Source: an uncultured Acidaminococcus sp. (GTDB taxonomy: Bacteria; Bacillota; Negativicutes; Acidaminococcales; Acidaminococcaceae). Taken from it: a stretch of 50,839 nucleotides of DNA. The first letter of the stretch is position 1. Every line of letters starts with the position of its first letter. A model generated the notes under the pieces. The model was not told the origin of the DNA and made no database searches. It saw only the letters and a list, made by a program, of their open reading frames with translations. The position numbers were made by a program, and so were the translations under genes. The stretch is taken from contig UPXT01000011.1 in assembly GCA_900538365.1 (NCBI GenBank), positions 1-50,839 of the forward strand, written 5' to 3'. Shown here piece by piece: positions 34,026-42,303 of this stretch.

Positions 34026-34409
34026 TTATTTCTTAGCTGCTTTCGGGCGTTTAGCGCCGTATTTGGAACGAGCCTGGCTGCGGTCAGCAACGCCGGCAGT
34101 ATCCAATGCGCCACGAATGATATGATAACGAACACCAGGAAGGTCCTTGACTCTTCCGCCTCTGATGAGGACTACGCTGTGCTCCTGCAGGTTATGGCCA
34201 ATACCAGGAATGTAAGCCGTAACTTCGATACCATTGGTCAAGCGGACACGAGCAACCTTACGAAGAGCAGAGTTAGGTTTCTTCGGAGTGGTGGTGTACA
34301 CTCTCGTGCAGACACCGCGTTTTTGCGGTGAATTTTTCAATGCTGGCGCCGTGGATTTTTGAGTAATAACTTGTCTACCTTTACGAATCAACTGATTGAT
34401 TGTAGGCAT
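34026..34409 (-). CDS. rpsL: 30S ribosomal protein uS12
   Basis: The 127-residue uS12 acts in decoding. MPTINQLIRKGRQ starts at the ATG at 34409 behind AGGAGGTG; longer in-frame extension upstream is not part of the family. The segments TPKKPNSALRKVARV and GGRVKDLPGVRYH carry the usual Lys residues where streptomycin-resistance changes occur; both look wild type. Confidence 0.98.
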   Translation of the reverse strand: MPTINQLIRKGRQVITQKSTAPALKNSPQKRGVCTRVYTTTPKKPNSALRKVARVRLTNGIEVTAYIPGIGHNLQEHSVVLIRGGRVKDLPGVRYHIIRGALDTAGVADRSQARSKYGAKRPKAAKK

Positions 34410-34470
34410 TCCGGCACCTCCTTTCTCAAGAATAAGATTTAATGTATTAAAATCTCCCAAGCGGAAGATT

Positions 34471-34725
34471 TTACCGAGTTTCAAGAACAGCCGCCACGGC
34501 TGCTCCCACGTGGATCCCACAGGCCTTGCCCAATTCCTGCATGGTCGGGACCGTTTCCACAGGAACCTGATGGATCTCGCACAAGGCCTTGACGGGGCCT
34601 GTGATGTGATCACTGGCATCCATCGCCACGATGACGCCGCGGGCAGTTCCCTTGACGAGGGCCTTCTGGGTCTGTTTCACTCCAACCACAGTCGGGGCGC
34701 CGTTTTTTACTTCTTCCAAAAACAT
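34471..34725 (-). CDS. L7Ae-family ribosomal-type RNA-binding protein (YbxF-like)
   Basis: This 84-residue protein belongs to the L7Ae/L30e family, which binds kink-turn RNA. It shows VVGVKQTQKALVKGTARGVI at about 13-32, then VIVAMDAS and a C-terminal GKACGIHVGAAVAAVL. The Bacillus YbxF gene occupies the same place before rpsL. Its start has GGAGGTGC 5 nt upstream. It is the first gene of the str operon here, directly behind the promoter at 34770-34798. Its role in Firmicutes is not firmly known. Confidence 0.92.
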   Translation of the reverse strand: MFLEEVKNGAPTVVGVKQTQKALVKGTARGVIVAMDASDHITGPVKALCEIHQVPVETVPTMQELGKACGIHVGAAVAAVLETR

Positions 34726-34769
34726 TGCGCACCTCCGTCAAGACATAGTTTCTCCTGTGACACCATGCT

Positions 34770-34798
34770 ATTCTAGCATTCCTCGCGTACCCTGTCAA
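34770..34798 (-). promoter_or_regulatory. Promoter of the str operon (near-consensus)
   Basis: On the minus strand a perfect TTGACA (34798-34793), 17 nt, then TAGAAT (34775-34770; 5 of 6). The leader would be about 38 nt before the L7Ae-like start. This is among the strongest promoter matches in the window. Confidence 0.85.
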
Positions 34799-35018
34799 GA
34801 AATTTTTAGGTGCTGTATGCCTTATTTTATGCCATTCTTTGTTTACACGGTTCCTAGTGTTTCATGTATGCCTGCCACGGACCTGATATGACACTCAAAA
34901 TGGCCTTTTTCTGTGCAATTTCAGGGATTTTTAAGGAGGAATAGAAGAAAATTGTTACGCTGCCTATGAGGATTTTAAATATATTTTATCATATTCATTT
35001 AAAACTTTCATTGACGTT

Positions 35019-35067
35019 TTAAAAAATTGAAGCGGAAAAGAAAGAACAATCCTTTCTCCTCCGCTTC
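35019..35067 (-). terminator. Terminator after the cupin operon
   Basis: GAAGCGGA (35029-35036) pairs with TCCGCTTC (35060-35067), extended by GAAAG/CTTTC inside; the minus strand continues AATTTTTT. It starts 2 nt after the stop codon at 35069, supporting the idea that a gene really ends there. Confidence 0.85.
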
Positions 35068-35068
35068 A

Positions 35069-35420
35069 TCATTTCCTTTTCTTTGATGCCGGCTGGCTTT
35101 TGATAAGGCACAAGGCCTGGAGTTTTTCATGGCCCGTTTTACCCAAAAGATCATGGGCTTCCCGATAAAGAACGCCGATTCTTATCATCTCCGGTCGGCC
35201 CTCGCCAAGAAGGATGGCTCCCCCTTTCCTCACGAGAGGTGCGCCGAGCCTTACTGTCTTCTTGCGGCACAAGCACTGGCACTTCATTTGGCGTCACGGT
35301 AAGCGCCTTGCCATGCTTCGTCCTAAAAGGAATGGTCAAAGGCTTATTTAGCGCGTCATCCATCCTATATGATGCGGAATAGGCCTTTTGGGTAATATCA
35401 GCGCCATTTATATGAAGCAT
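35069..35420 (-). pseudogene. Frame-disrupted small gene downstream of the cupin gene
   Basis: Two overlapping frames on the minus strand look like one gene split by a one-base shift. The first begins MLHINGADITQKAYSASYRM at 35420, only 4 nt after the cupin stop. The second ends in KSQPASKKRK at 35069, 2 nt before a strong terminator. Joining them near 35270-35285 gives about 116 residues (352 nt is one base more than a multiple of three). I do not recognise the family. A real mutation, a sequencing error or programmed frameshifting would all look like this; no ribosome site is obvious, so coupling to the cupin gene is likely. Confidence 0.4.
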
Positions 35421-35424
35421 TGAC

Positions 35425-35769
35425 TCAGGCGATGGTATGAGCAATGAGGGCGATGAAGACCAGATCGTCCTTTCCTGTATTCAAAAGGCCATGGGTGCCG
35501 CCATCGGGGCAGAAGGTCACGTCACCTGCTTTGACGGTGACTTTTTTATCTTCATCCGTATACTCACCGCTGCCTTGAATCAGATAATACGTTTCATTGT
35601 TGCCGACATGCTGATGAATAGGAACGGCACAGCCTGGCTTCAGCGTAACCTGGGCAAACATCTCGACTCCCTTGCCGAGGGTCTCGGGATCCATGATGGC
35701 ATCACTGATGATGCTTCCCGTCCGGGGGTTTTCCTTTACGGTTCTTGTAAGCGTATGATAGATGGCCAT
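35425..35769 (-). CDS. Small single-domain cupin protein
   Basis: The 114-residue protein has the two cupin motifs: HQHVGNNETYYLIQGSG with the metal-binding His and Glu, and FCPDGGTHGLLN with the second His. Cupins of this size bind a metal and act as isomerases, oxygenases or sugar-binding modules; no substrate can be inferred. The start has GGAGGAAT upstream. It has its own promoter (35793-35821) and is followed after 4 nt by the frame-disrupted reading frame. Confidence 0.85.
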   Translation of the reverse strand: MAIYHTLTRTVKENPRTGSIISDAIMDPETLGKGVEMFAQVTLKPGCAVPIHQHVGNNETYYLIQGSGEYTDEDKKVTVKAGDVTFCPDGGTHGLLNTGKDDLVFIALIAHTIA

Positions 35770-35792
35770 AGGGCATTCCTCCTTTTTGGGAT

Positions 35793-35821
35793 ATTATAGT
35801 CTTTTTTCTTACGGGGTGCAA
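35793..35821 (-). promoter_or_regulatory. Promoter of the cupin gene
   Basis: On the minus strand TTGCAC (35821-35816), 17 nt, then a perfect TATAAT (35798-35793). Confidence 0.7.
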
Positions 35822-35902
35822 AGAGCTTTCTTCTTCATAGCCTGCTCTGAAGGGCTGTCACGAGCCTTCGCCTCTATCTGTCAGGCGAAAGAATGGAAGG
35901 AA

Positions 35903-35944
35903 GCTAAGATGCTGTGATGCCAAAAGACGGTAAGGCAAAAGATC
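35903..35944 (-). repeat. Inverted copy of a mosaic repeat module
   Basis: Read on the minus strand, it matches 15595-15638: TCTTTTGCC, a few differing bases, GTCTTTTGGCATCACAGCATC. Just before it, TTCGCCT and AGGCGAA (about 35867-35889) form a small hairpin related to the other modules. Confidence 0.6.
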
Positions 35945-35960
35945 GTAAAGCGCCCAATCA

Positions 35961-35985
35961 AAAAGAGCCCTTCCAAGGAAGGACT
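35961..35985 (-). terminator. Terminator of the seven-gene operon
   Basis: AGCCCTTCC (35966-35974) pairs with GGAAGGACT (35977-35985), one G-T wobble; the minus strand continues CTTTTTG. It lies 26 nt after the last gene of the operon. Confidence 0.75.
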
Positions 35986-36010
35986 CCTGCTTTTTATAAG
36001 CAATCGTTTT

Positions 36011-36493
36011 TTACAAGCGATCGGAATGATGGACCTTTTTCGATACGAGGCGCTTACTGGTCTTATAAACCTTGGCAAGACCTGAGATAAGGAGAATACC
36101 CATGGCGATAGCCGTTGCATCAAGGGCCGCCGAAACAAAGGTATGCATGCCCATGCTGTAGCCGTTTTGCATCGTATAGTTCATGGCCCGATAAAGGGGC
36201 AGCCCCGGCACAAGAGGAATGACGCCGGGAATGGAAAAAACAGGCACAGGTTCCTTGTACCAGCGGGCAAAGAGCTCACTGCAGATGGAAAGGGCCACGG
36301 TTCCAGCAAAATTGCTGAGCATGGAACTGACGCCAAAACCACTGAGGAGAATGATGTAGACGCCAAACCCAACAGCGCCGACAAATCCCGCTTTATAAAG
36401 ACAGTGTTTAGGACAGTTAAAAATCTTGCCAAAAGCCACGGTTCCGAAAAAGGAACAGATGGTCTTGATCACGATGGTCAGGATGACGTTCAT
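36011..36493 (-). CDS. Threonine/serine exporter family, small membrane subunit (ThrE_2/YjjB-like)
   Basis: The 160-residue protein has about four to five membrane helices and the family segment IPGVIPLVPGLPLYRAM (about 88-104). It is the C-terminal half of a ThrE-type exporter, encoded separately from its partner at 36505-37269, the usual arrangement in Firmicutes and like YjjB/YjjP in E. coli. Together they probably export threonine, serine or a related compound. It follows the partner by 11 nt. Confidence 0.85.
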   Translation of the reverse strand: MNVILTIVIKTICSFFGTVAFGKIFNCPKHCLYKAGFVGAVGFGVYIILLSGFGVSSMLSNFAGTVALSICSELFARWYKEPVPVFSIPGVIPLVPGLPLYRAMNYTMQNGYSMGMHTFVSAALDATAIAMGILLISGLAKVYKTSKRLVSKKVHHSDRL

Positions 36494-36504
36494 GGCGGTC
36501 CTCC

Positions 36505-37269
36505 TTAAAGATAGACGATGCCAAGGAAGGCCGCAATACCGATGGCAATGCCGCCAACAAGGAAAATGGCCTCGCCGGCCCGGCTCGTTCCACTCATGAG
36601 GTCACCGGCCATAAAGTCCCGGATTCCATTGGTAAAGGCCATGCCGGGCAAATAGGGCATGATCCCGCCGCCAATGGCAAATTCCATAGTGACACCGGGA
36701 ATGAACAGGTGACACATATAGGTGACAAAACAGATGATGACGCCTGCCATGGTCGTTTCCCAAAAACTACTGGGGCGGAAGGGCCGCACGAGGCAGATGA
36801 AGGCCATAGAAAGGAAGGACCCCAAGAAGGCTGCCACAAAATCCCAGAAATTGCCGCCAATGACACCGGCAAAAAAGCCGCCGGCAAAACCGGACCAAAC
36901 CATGCTGTAGAGTGCGGTCGGTGACGGACGGGTACTCAGTTCATCAAGCATGGCCATGGTCTCAGCAAAAGAATGGTCCCACGTAGGCATATGATAGGAA
37001 ATGTTGTTCACTTCGCTGATGAGGGTGAGATCCGTCCCCCGCCGCGTGACGCGGGAGACCATACTGGTCCCGTCCACGGTTTCGTCGCCCACCATGATCC
37101 ATGACGGCGTACTGACAGCAGCAATCTGCATATCCTTGAGGGCGCAGATGCGCGTCATTGTATCTTCCACACGATAGGTTTCGGCGCCGCTTGTCAGGAG
37201 CAGTTTCCCGCACGTGAGGGAAATCTTGAGGACTTCTTCCTTAGTCATACCGGCAATGGTGCTTTCCAT
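36505..37269 (-). CDS. Threonine/serine exporter family, large subunit (ThrE/YjjP-like)
   Basis: The 254-residue protein starts with a soluble region of about 110 residues including LLTSGAETYRVEDTM, the family signature, followed by about five membrane helices and a GIMPYLPGMAFTNGIRD segment. It is the ThrE N-terminal half. The start has GGAGGTAAC upstream. It is part of the seven-gene operon, but a link between the exporter and the upstream genes is not obvious. Confidence 0.87.
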   Translation of the reverse strand: MESTIAGMTKEEVLKISLTCGKLLLTSGAETYRVEDTMTRICALKDMQIAAVSTPSWIMVGDETVDGTSMVSRVTRRGTDLTLISEVNNISYHMPTWDHSFAETMAMLDELSTRPSPTALYSMVWSGFAGGFFAGVIGGNFWDFVAAFLGSFLSMAFICLVRPFRPSSFWETTMAGVIICFVTYMCHLFIPGVTMEFAIGGGIMPYLPGMAFTNGIRDFMAGDLMSGTSRAGEAIFLVGGIAIGIAAFLGIVYL

Positions 37270-37286
37270 GTTACCTCCAAAAATGC

Positions 37287-37988
37287 CTATTTAGATTGAA
37301 ACAGGGCGTCCACAGCACTGCGGAAGCGCGTGGCCCCGCCCATGGAAGGATGGGGCACCGCTTCACAGGCTACGCCATACTTCTGGAGCGTGTCCGCACT
37401 TTTTCGCCCAATGGCAATGACGCGCATCCCCGGCACAAGGGCAAGGATCATGCGGGCAAATACAATGCCTTCGTCAAGCTCTTTCGGCGTCGGCGTGCGG
37501 TTTGTCAGGATACCCGACGGTTTATAGGGATGGAAGGGATAGATGTTCCACAAAATCGTCTGGAAAGGGGCCAGTTCCTGGGCCGCAAGTTCCCCCCACA
37601 TGACGGTCGCCGTCGGTTCATTGAAGCCTTTTTCCCGTTGCATGCGGTTTAACAGGGGCGACTTAGGATTGCTTGTCCTTTGGTAAGGGTAATCCTCGCC
37701 CAGAACCACAAGGGGCCGCACGCTGGGGTGATGACCCAAAAGGATGCGTTCACTCGTCATGGCCATGCCCGAAAAGTGGCCGCCTTGGTAGCCCAGTCCT
37801 TCGGCAATGAAAAGAAAGCGGGCCTCCTTGCGGAGCGTCAAATAGCGTCTCAGATTGGCTGCCCGGATGAGGGGCGCCTGGGGCCCAAGGTCACACTGGG
37901 GGTCGTAATCGGCCCATGGATTGAAGGCCGTATCGCTGTGATAGCCCTGCAGGGCTTTTATGAAACTGTCAATGGATAATGCTGTCAT
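37287..37988 (-). CDS. Uracil-DNA glycosylase-superfamily protein
   Basis: The 233-residue protein resembles the UDG superfamily, which removes uracil from DNA. FIAEGLGYQGGHFSGMAMTS (about 59-78) corresponds to the family's first active-site region, FQTILWNIYPFHP (about 141-153) to the middle strand, and AVPHPSMGG (about 216-224) to the HPS motif near the C-terminus. It does not match the classical Ung pattern (GQDPYH), so it is a divergent member. Its start overlaps the end of the ABC-F gene by 4 nt (ATGA). Confidence 0.75.
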   Translation of the reverse strand: MTALSIDSFIKALQGYHSDTAFNPWADYDPQCDLGPQAPLIRAANLRRYLTLRKEARFLFIAEGLGYQGGHFSGMAMTSERILLGHHPSVRPLVVLGEDYPYQRTSNPKSPLLNRMQREKGFNEPTATVMWGELAAQELAPFQTILWNIYPFHPYKPSGILTNRTPTPKELDEGIVFARMILALVPGMRVIAIGRKSADTLQKYGVACEAVPHPSMGGATRFRSAVDALFQSK

Positions 37989-39919
37989 TCAAGGGCCTCC
38001 ATAAGGGCTTCCCATTTTTCCATGAAGCCGTCAATGAGCTGCTGCTCCTTTTCGTATTCCGCGGCAAGGGCCGCACTTTTTTCGAGGTCTATCTGGTTTT
38101 CAGGATCGGCAATCTGCTGACTTAGGACCTTCTGCAGGGCCTCGTGTTCACGGATCTTCAGTTCCACTTCGGGCAGGAGTTTTTCTGCCTCGGCCGGTGT
38201 ATAGATCCGCTGGTTCTTGGATTTTTCCTCGTGGGGACGGCGCTTTGGCACATCAAGTTTTTTCGGTTCTTCCTTCGGTGCCCGCTGAGGGACTTCTGGA
38301 AGCGACGCTTCCCGCTGTTGGCATTTGTCCCGCTCTTCCAGATAGAAGTCGAAATTGCCGTTATAATTCGTGAGGCGCCCCTTTTCAACAGCCCAGATGC
38401 GGCCTGCCACTTCGTTAACGAGATAGCGGTCGTGGGTGACGAGAAGGACCGTGCCGTCAAAGGTCTCTAGGGCGGCTTCGACAGCTTCTTTGGCCATGAT
38501 GTCAAGATGGTTTGTCGGTTCGTCAAGAACGAGGCAATTGGCGCCGTCAAGGACCAGTTTCAACAGGACCAGACGGGCTTTCTGACCGCCGGAAAGGCTC
38601 CCGATGGTTTTATAGACGTCTTCCCCACGAAAGAGCATGCTGCCCAAGAGGCGGCGCGTCTGTTCATCCGTCAGGCCATACTCCGTAAGGAAGTTGTCGA
38701 GAATGGTCTGTTGGGGTTCAAGGCGCTCATAGCTTTGGGAAAAGTAGCCAATCTTCACACGGTTTCCAATCTTTGCTTCGCCGCGAAGGGGCGGAATCTC
38801 CTGAAGGATGGTTTTTAGGAGGGTTGACTTGCCGCTCCCATTGGGCCCGATGATGGCCACCTTTTCCCCACGGCGCAGGACAAGGTCAATGTCGCTCAAA
38901 AGGACGTTTCCTTCATAGCCAACAGAAAGATGTTCCAGCATGATGACCTTTTCCGCTGATTCGGCGGCATGGGGCAGACGCAGCGTAAAAGATTCTTCCT
39001 TTATGGGCGCGTCGATGCGTTCCATCCGGTCCAGCTGGGACTGGCGTCCCCGGGCCATCTTGCTTTTGATGCCCGCCTTATAGCGTCGGATATAATCTTC
39101 CGTGCGTCGGATGGTTTCCTGCTGTGCTTCATAGGCCCGGGTCTGGGAAAGGACCTGGAGCTCTTTTTGCTCCACATAGCGGGAATAGTTTCCTTTATAG
39201 CGGTGCAGGGTCCCTCCTTCCATTTCAAGGATGCCTTCTGCAATGGCATCAAGGAAGGCCCGGTCATGGGAGATGATGAGGACACCGCCGCGGAACTCAC
39301 GGAGGTATTTTTCAAGCCATTCACTCATGACAATATCCAAGTGGTTTGTCGGTTCGTCGAGGACGAGCAGGTCCGGCGAATTGACAAGGGCTGCCGCCAG
39401 CTGAAGGCGCGTTTTCTGCCCGCCCGAAAGGGCCAGGGCGTTGTGCTCCCAAGTGGATTCCGGATAGCCCAGTCCAATCAGGACCCGCTTGATGTTATTT
39501 TCGTAGTGATACCCATCCAAATGGGCATAGCGGGCTTCCACACGGCCGTAGCGGTCCAGGACATCCTTTAGGGCCTCCCCGGTCTTTTCGCCGCTTTCCC
39601 GCTCAAGGTCCTTCATCTTTTCCCGGAGGGAAAGAATATCCGGGCAGGAACGGAGCATGAACTCCCAGATGGTTTCGTCTTCGATATTGTCAAATCCCTG
39701 TTCCACGTAGCCAACGCGAATTTCTCCGGCATATTGGACAGTTCCCTTATCAGCAAAGGAGGGATCCATGAGGCAGCGCAGAAGCGTCGTCTTGCCGCTG
39801 CCGTTGACGCCGACAAGGCCTAGCTTTTCCCCTTGGCGAATGGTAAAGCTCACCTTGTCAAAGATATCATGGGCACCAAAGCTTTTGGCGAGATGATCGA
39901 CGGTTACCAGGATATCCAT
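37985..39919 (-). CDS. ABC-F family ATPase (translation factor type)
   Basis: This 644-residue protein has two ATPase domains and no membrane helices. Walker A motifs are GVNGSGKTTLL (about 38-48) and GPNGSGKSTLL; each domain has its LSGGQK signature (LSGGQKTRLQLAAAL and LSGGQKARLVLL) and LDEPTNHLDI. A charged linker joins them and a coiled-coil tail of about 100 residues follows (about 540-644). ABC-F proteins act on the ribosome; the length and C-terminal extension resemble YdiF/Uup-type housekeeping members more than antibiotic-resistance ones, but this is inferred. It is 5 nt downstream of galE. Confidence 0.92.
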   Translation of the reverse strand: MDILVTVDHLAKSFGAHDIFDKVSFTIRQGEKLGLVGVNGSGKTTLLRCLMDPSFADKGTVQYAGEIRVGYVEQGFDNIEDETIWEFMLRSCPDILSLREKMKDLERESGEKTGEALKDVLDRYGRVEARYAHLDGYHYENNIKRVLIGLGYPESTWEHNALALSGGQKTRLQLAAALVNSPDLLVLDEPTNHLDIVMSEWLEKYLREFRGGVLIISHDRAFLDAIAEGILEMEGGTLHRYKGNYSRYVEQKELQVLSQTRAYEAQQETIRRTEDYIRRYKAGIKSKMARGRQSQLDRMERIDAPIKEESFTLRLPHAAESAEKVIMLEHLSVGYEGNVLLSDIDLVLRRGEKVAIIGPNGSGKSTLLKTILQEIPPLRGEAKIGNRVKIGYFSQSYERLEPQQTILDNFLTEYGLTDEQTRRLLGSMLFRGEDVYKTIGSLSGGQKARLVLLKLVLDGANCLVLDEPTNHLDIMAKEAVEAALETFDGTVLLVTHDRYLVNEVAGRIWAVEKGRLTNYNGNFDFYLEERDKCQQREASLPEVPQRAPKEEPKKLDVPKRRPHEEKSKNQRIYTPAEAEKLLPEVELKIREHEALQKVLSQQIADPENQIDLEKSAALAAEYEKEQQLIDGFMEKWEALMEALE

Positions 39920-39924
39920 AAGGC

Positions 39925-40911
39925 TCAGCGATATCCATTGGGATGGCCGCTATGCCAGCGCCAGGCCGTTTCCACAATTTCCTTGACGCTGCTGTGTTCA
40001 GGCTTCCAATGGAGTTCCTTTGCAATTTTTTCGCTGGAGGCAATGAGGCGTGCAGGATCGCCAGCACGGCGTTTTTCTTCCTTTACCATGAAGTCACGGC
40101 CCGTTACTTCCTTGACGGCATTGATGATTTCCCGGACAGAAAGTCCCGTTTTGGTTCCCAGATTGTAGACCCGACTTGCACCGCCCTTGACGAGATGGTT
40201 CAGGGCAAGGATATGAGCAGAGGCCAGGTCCTTCACATGGATGTAATCCCTAAGACACGTGCCGTCAGGGGTATCGTAGTCCGTGCCAAAGATGGAAATG
40301 GCATCACGCTTACCAAGGGCGGCTTGGATGGTCAGGGGAATAAGATGGGTTTCCGGATTATGGTCTTCCCCGATATTTCCCAAAAGGGACGCGCCAGCAG
40401 CATTGAAGTAGCGCAGGGCTACATAACGAAGGCCGTAGGCCATGCTGTAGTCCCGCAGCATGTTTTCGATCATGAGTTTTGTCCGGCCATAGACATTCGT
40501 TGGATGAAGGGGCATGTCTTCCGTAATGGGAACCTGGTCCGGTTCCCCGTAAACGGCCGCCGTCGACGAAAAGACGATAAACTCGACGCCGCTTTCCCGC
40601 ATGGCGTCAAGAAGGCCCAACGTACCAGCCACATTGTTATAGTAATATTTTCCCGGATCGACCATGGACTCGCCGACCTGGGAACTTGCCGCAAAGTGCA
40701 GGACGGCATCGATTTCGTATTGGCCCATGATATGTTTCAGGAAGGTGAAATCATGAAGATCCCCTTGGATGAGCTGTACCGTTTCAGGAACCGCTTCGGC
40801 ATGGCCGGTACTGAAATTATCATAAACTATCGGTGTATAACCAGATTGGATGAGGTCATCAATGACATGGGACCCAATGTAACCGGCCCCGCCTGTAACA
40901 AGAACGTTCAT
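39925..40911 (-). CDS. galE: UDP-glucose 4-epimerase
   Basis: The 328-residue protein interconverts UDP-glucose and UDP-galactose, supplying sugar precursors for envelope polysaccharide. It has the NAD-binding GGAGYIGSH (7-15), DNFSTGH, and the catalytic YGRTK (Tyr-x-x-x-Lys, about 146-150) of the extended SDR family. The C-terminal GARDPA-like segment (RAGDPARLIASSEKI) is typical. It lies 12 nt after the phosphohexomutase gene, whose product helps make its substrate. Confidence 0.95.
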   Translation of the reverse strand: MNVLVTGGAGYIGSHVIDDLIQSGYTPIVYDNFSTGHAEAVPETVQLIQGDLHDFTFLKHIMGQYEIDAVLHFAASSQVGESMVDPGKYYYNNVAGTLGLLDAMRESGVEFIVFSSTAAVYGEPDQVPITEDMPLHPTNVYGRTKLMIENMLRDYSMAYGLRYVALRYFNAAGASLLGNIGEDHNPETHLIPLTIQAALGKRDAISIFGTDYDTPDGTCLRDYIHVKDLASAHILALNHLVKGGASRVYNLGTKTGLSVREIINAVKEVTGRDFMVKEEKRRAGDPARLIASSEKIAKELHWKPEHSSVKEIVETAWRWHSGHPNGYR

Positions 40912-40923
40912 ACTGCTGCCTCC

Positions 40924-42288
40924 TTATGCTTTCTCGCCCTGGATGAGGTCCAGAAGCTCACGGGTCTTTTGTTCGAGAAGTTCCCGATCTCCTCTTGTTT
41001 CAACATTGAGCCGCACCACGGGTTCCGTATTGGACTTACGAAGGTTGAAGCGCCATTCATCATAGACGACGCTAAGCCCGTCCATATGGTCCTGGATGCC
41101 GGATTTAAAGCGTGCCGACAGGGATTCCATGATGGCATCGGCATCCCCCACTTTGCGGTTGATTTCCCCGCTGCAAGGATATTCGCGGATGCGGGCGTCC
41201 ACCATTTCAGCAAGACTAAGGCCCGATGTCGACATGAGAGAAATGACAAGGAGCCAAGGAATCATCCCACTGTCACAGTAGGAAAAATCGGCGAAATAGT
41301 GGTGGGCACTCATTTCTCCACCGTAAAGGACATGTTCCCGACGCATACATTCCTTGATGAAGGCATGACCGCTCTTGCAGCGGACAGGATATCCCCCTTC
41401 ACGGGCAATGATGTCCTCCGTATTCCAGATCAGACGCGGGTCAAAGAGAATCTTGGCGCCAGGATGCTTTTTGAGGAAGTAAGAGGCAAAAAGACCGACA
41501 AGATAATACCCTTCGATGAAGCGTCCATTTTCATCAAAGAAGAAGCAGCGGTCAAAATCCCCGTCCCAAGCAATGCCAAGATCGGCCCCTTCCCGGCGGA
41601 CAGCGTCGCTCGTGGCATCACGGTTCTCAACAAGGAGCGGATTGGGAACGCCGTTGGGGAAATGACCGTCCGGCGTATCGTTAAGATACGTAAAGTGGCA
41701 GGGCAAGTGCTTTGCCAGTTCCTTTACAATGGGACCGGCTCCGCCATTTCCAGGATTAGCCACGATGTTTAGGGTCGCAATCTCTTTGGTATCGATATAG
41801 CTAAGGAGATGGTCCACATAACTTGGGACAATGTCTACCTGCTCATAGCTCCCCTGCTGTGCGGCTTTGGGATATTTTGTTTCAAAATCAGGATCTACGA
41901 CCATGGCTGCAAGGTCCTTCAGTCCCGTGTCCCCCGAAATGGGACGGGAACCGCTGCGGACAAGCTTCATGCCATTATATTCGGCAGGATTATGACTTGC
42001 CGTGATCATCATGCCGCCGTCAGCCTTAAGATGAAAAACCGCAAAATAAATCATTTCCGTACCGCACTGACCAAGATCGATGACATTCGTCCCCATGTCA
42101 CGCATCCCGCGTACGGCGGCGTCGCGCAGGCTGGGCCCGCTCAGACGGATGTCGTGACCTACGACAAGGGTCTTTGCCTTGAGATAAAAGGCAAGGCTGC
42201 GGCCCAAGGCGTAAGCAAGCTCTTCATTGACGTCGCTGGGAACGACGCCGCGGATATCGTAGGCTTTGAAACCTTTTGTACTGATCAT
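40924..42288 (-). CDS. Phosphomannomutase/phosphoglucomutase
   Basis: The 454-residue alpha-D-phosphohexomutase moves phosphate between C6 and C1 of mannose or glucose. It has the phosphoserine loop TASHNPAEYNGMK, the metal loop DGDFDRC, the sugar-binding GEMSAHHYF and the phosphate-binding RKSNTEPVVRLN. The dual PMM/PGM group (AlgC-like) is the closest by pattern. Glucose-1-phosphate or mannose-1-phosphate made here can feed nucleotide sugars used by galE and envelope synthesis. It starts 15 nt after the upstream unknown gene. Confidence 0.93.
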   Translation of the reverse strand: MISTKGFKAYDIRGVVPSDVNEELAYALGRSLAFYLKAKTLVVGHDIRLSGPSLRDAAVRGMRDMGTNVIDLGQCGTEMIYFAVFHLKADGGMMITASHNPAEYNGMKLVRSGSRPISGDTGLKDLAAMVVDPDFETKYPKAAQQGSYEQVDIVPSYVDHLLSYIDTKEIATLNIVANPGNGGAGPIVKELAKHLPCHFTYLNDTPDGHFPNGVPNPLLVENRDATSDAVRREGADLGIAWDGDFDRCFFFDENGRFIEGYYLVGLFASYFLKKHPGAKILFDPRLIWNTEDIIAREGGYPVRCKSGHAFIKECMRREHVLYGGEMSAHHYFADFSYCDSGMIPWLLVISLMSTSGLSLAEMVDARIREYPCSGEINRKVGDADAIMESLSARFKSGIQDHMDGLSVVYDEWRFNLRKSNTEPVVRLNVETRGDRELLEQKTRELLDLIQGEKA

Positions 42289-42303
42289 GGAATTCTTCCT
42301 TTC

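Larger units (their letters stand above)
34726..35068. other. Regulatory gap between the str operon and the preceding minus-strand gene
   Basis: It holds the str promoter and, further on, the terminator at 35019-35067. The part between 34800 and 35015 is AT-rich and I see no gene in it. rpoBC, which usually come before this operon in Firmicutes, are absent. Confidence 0.6.
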
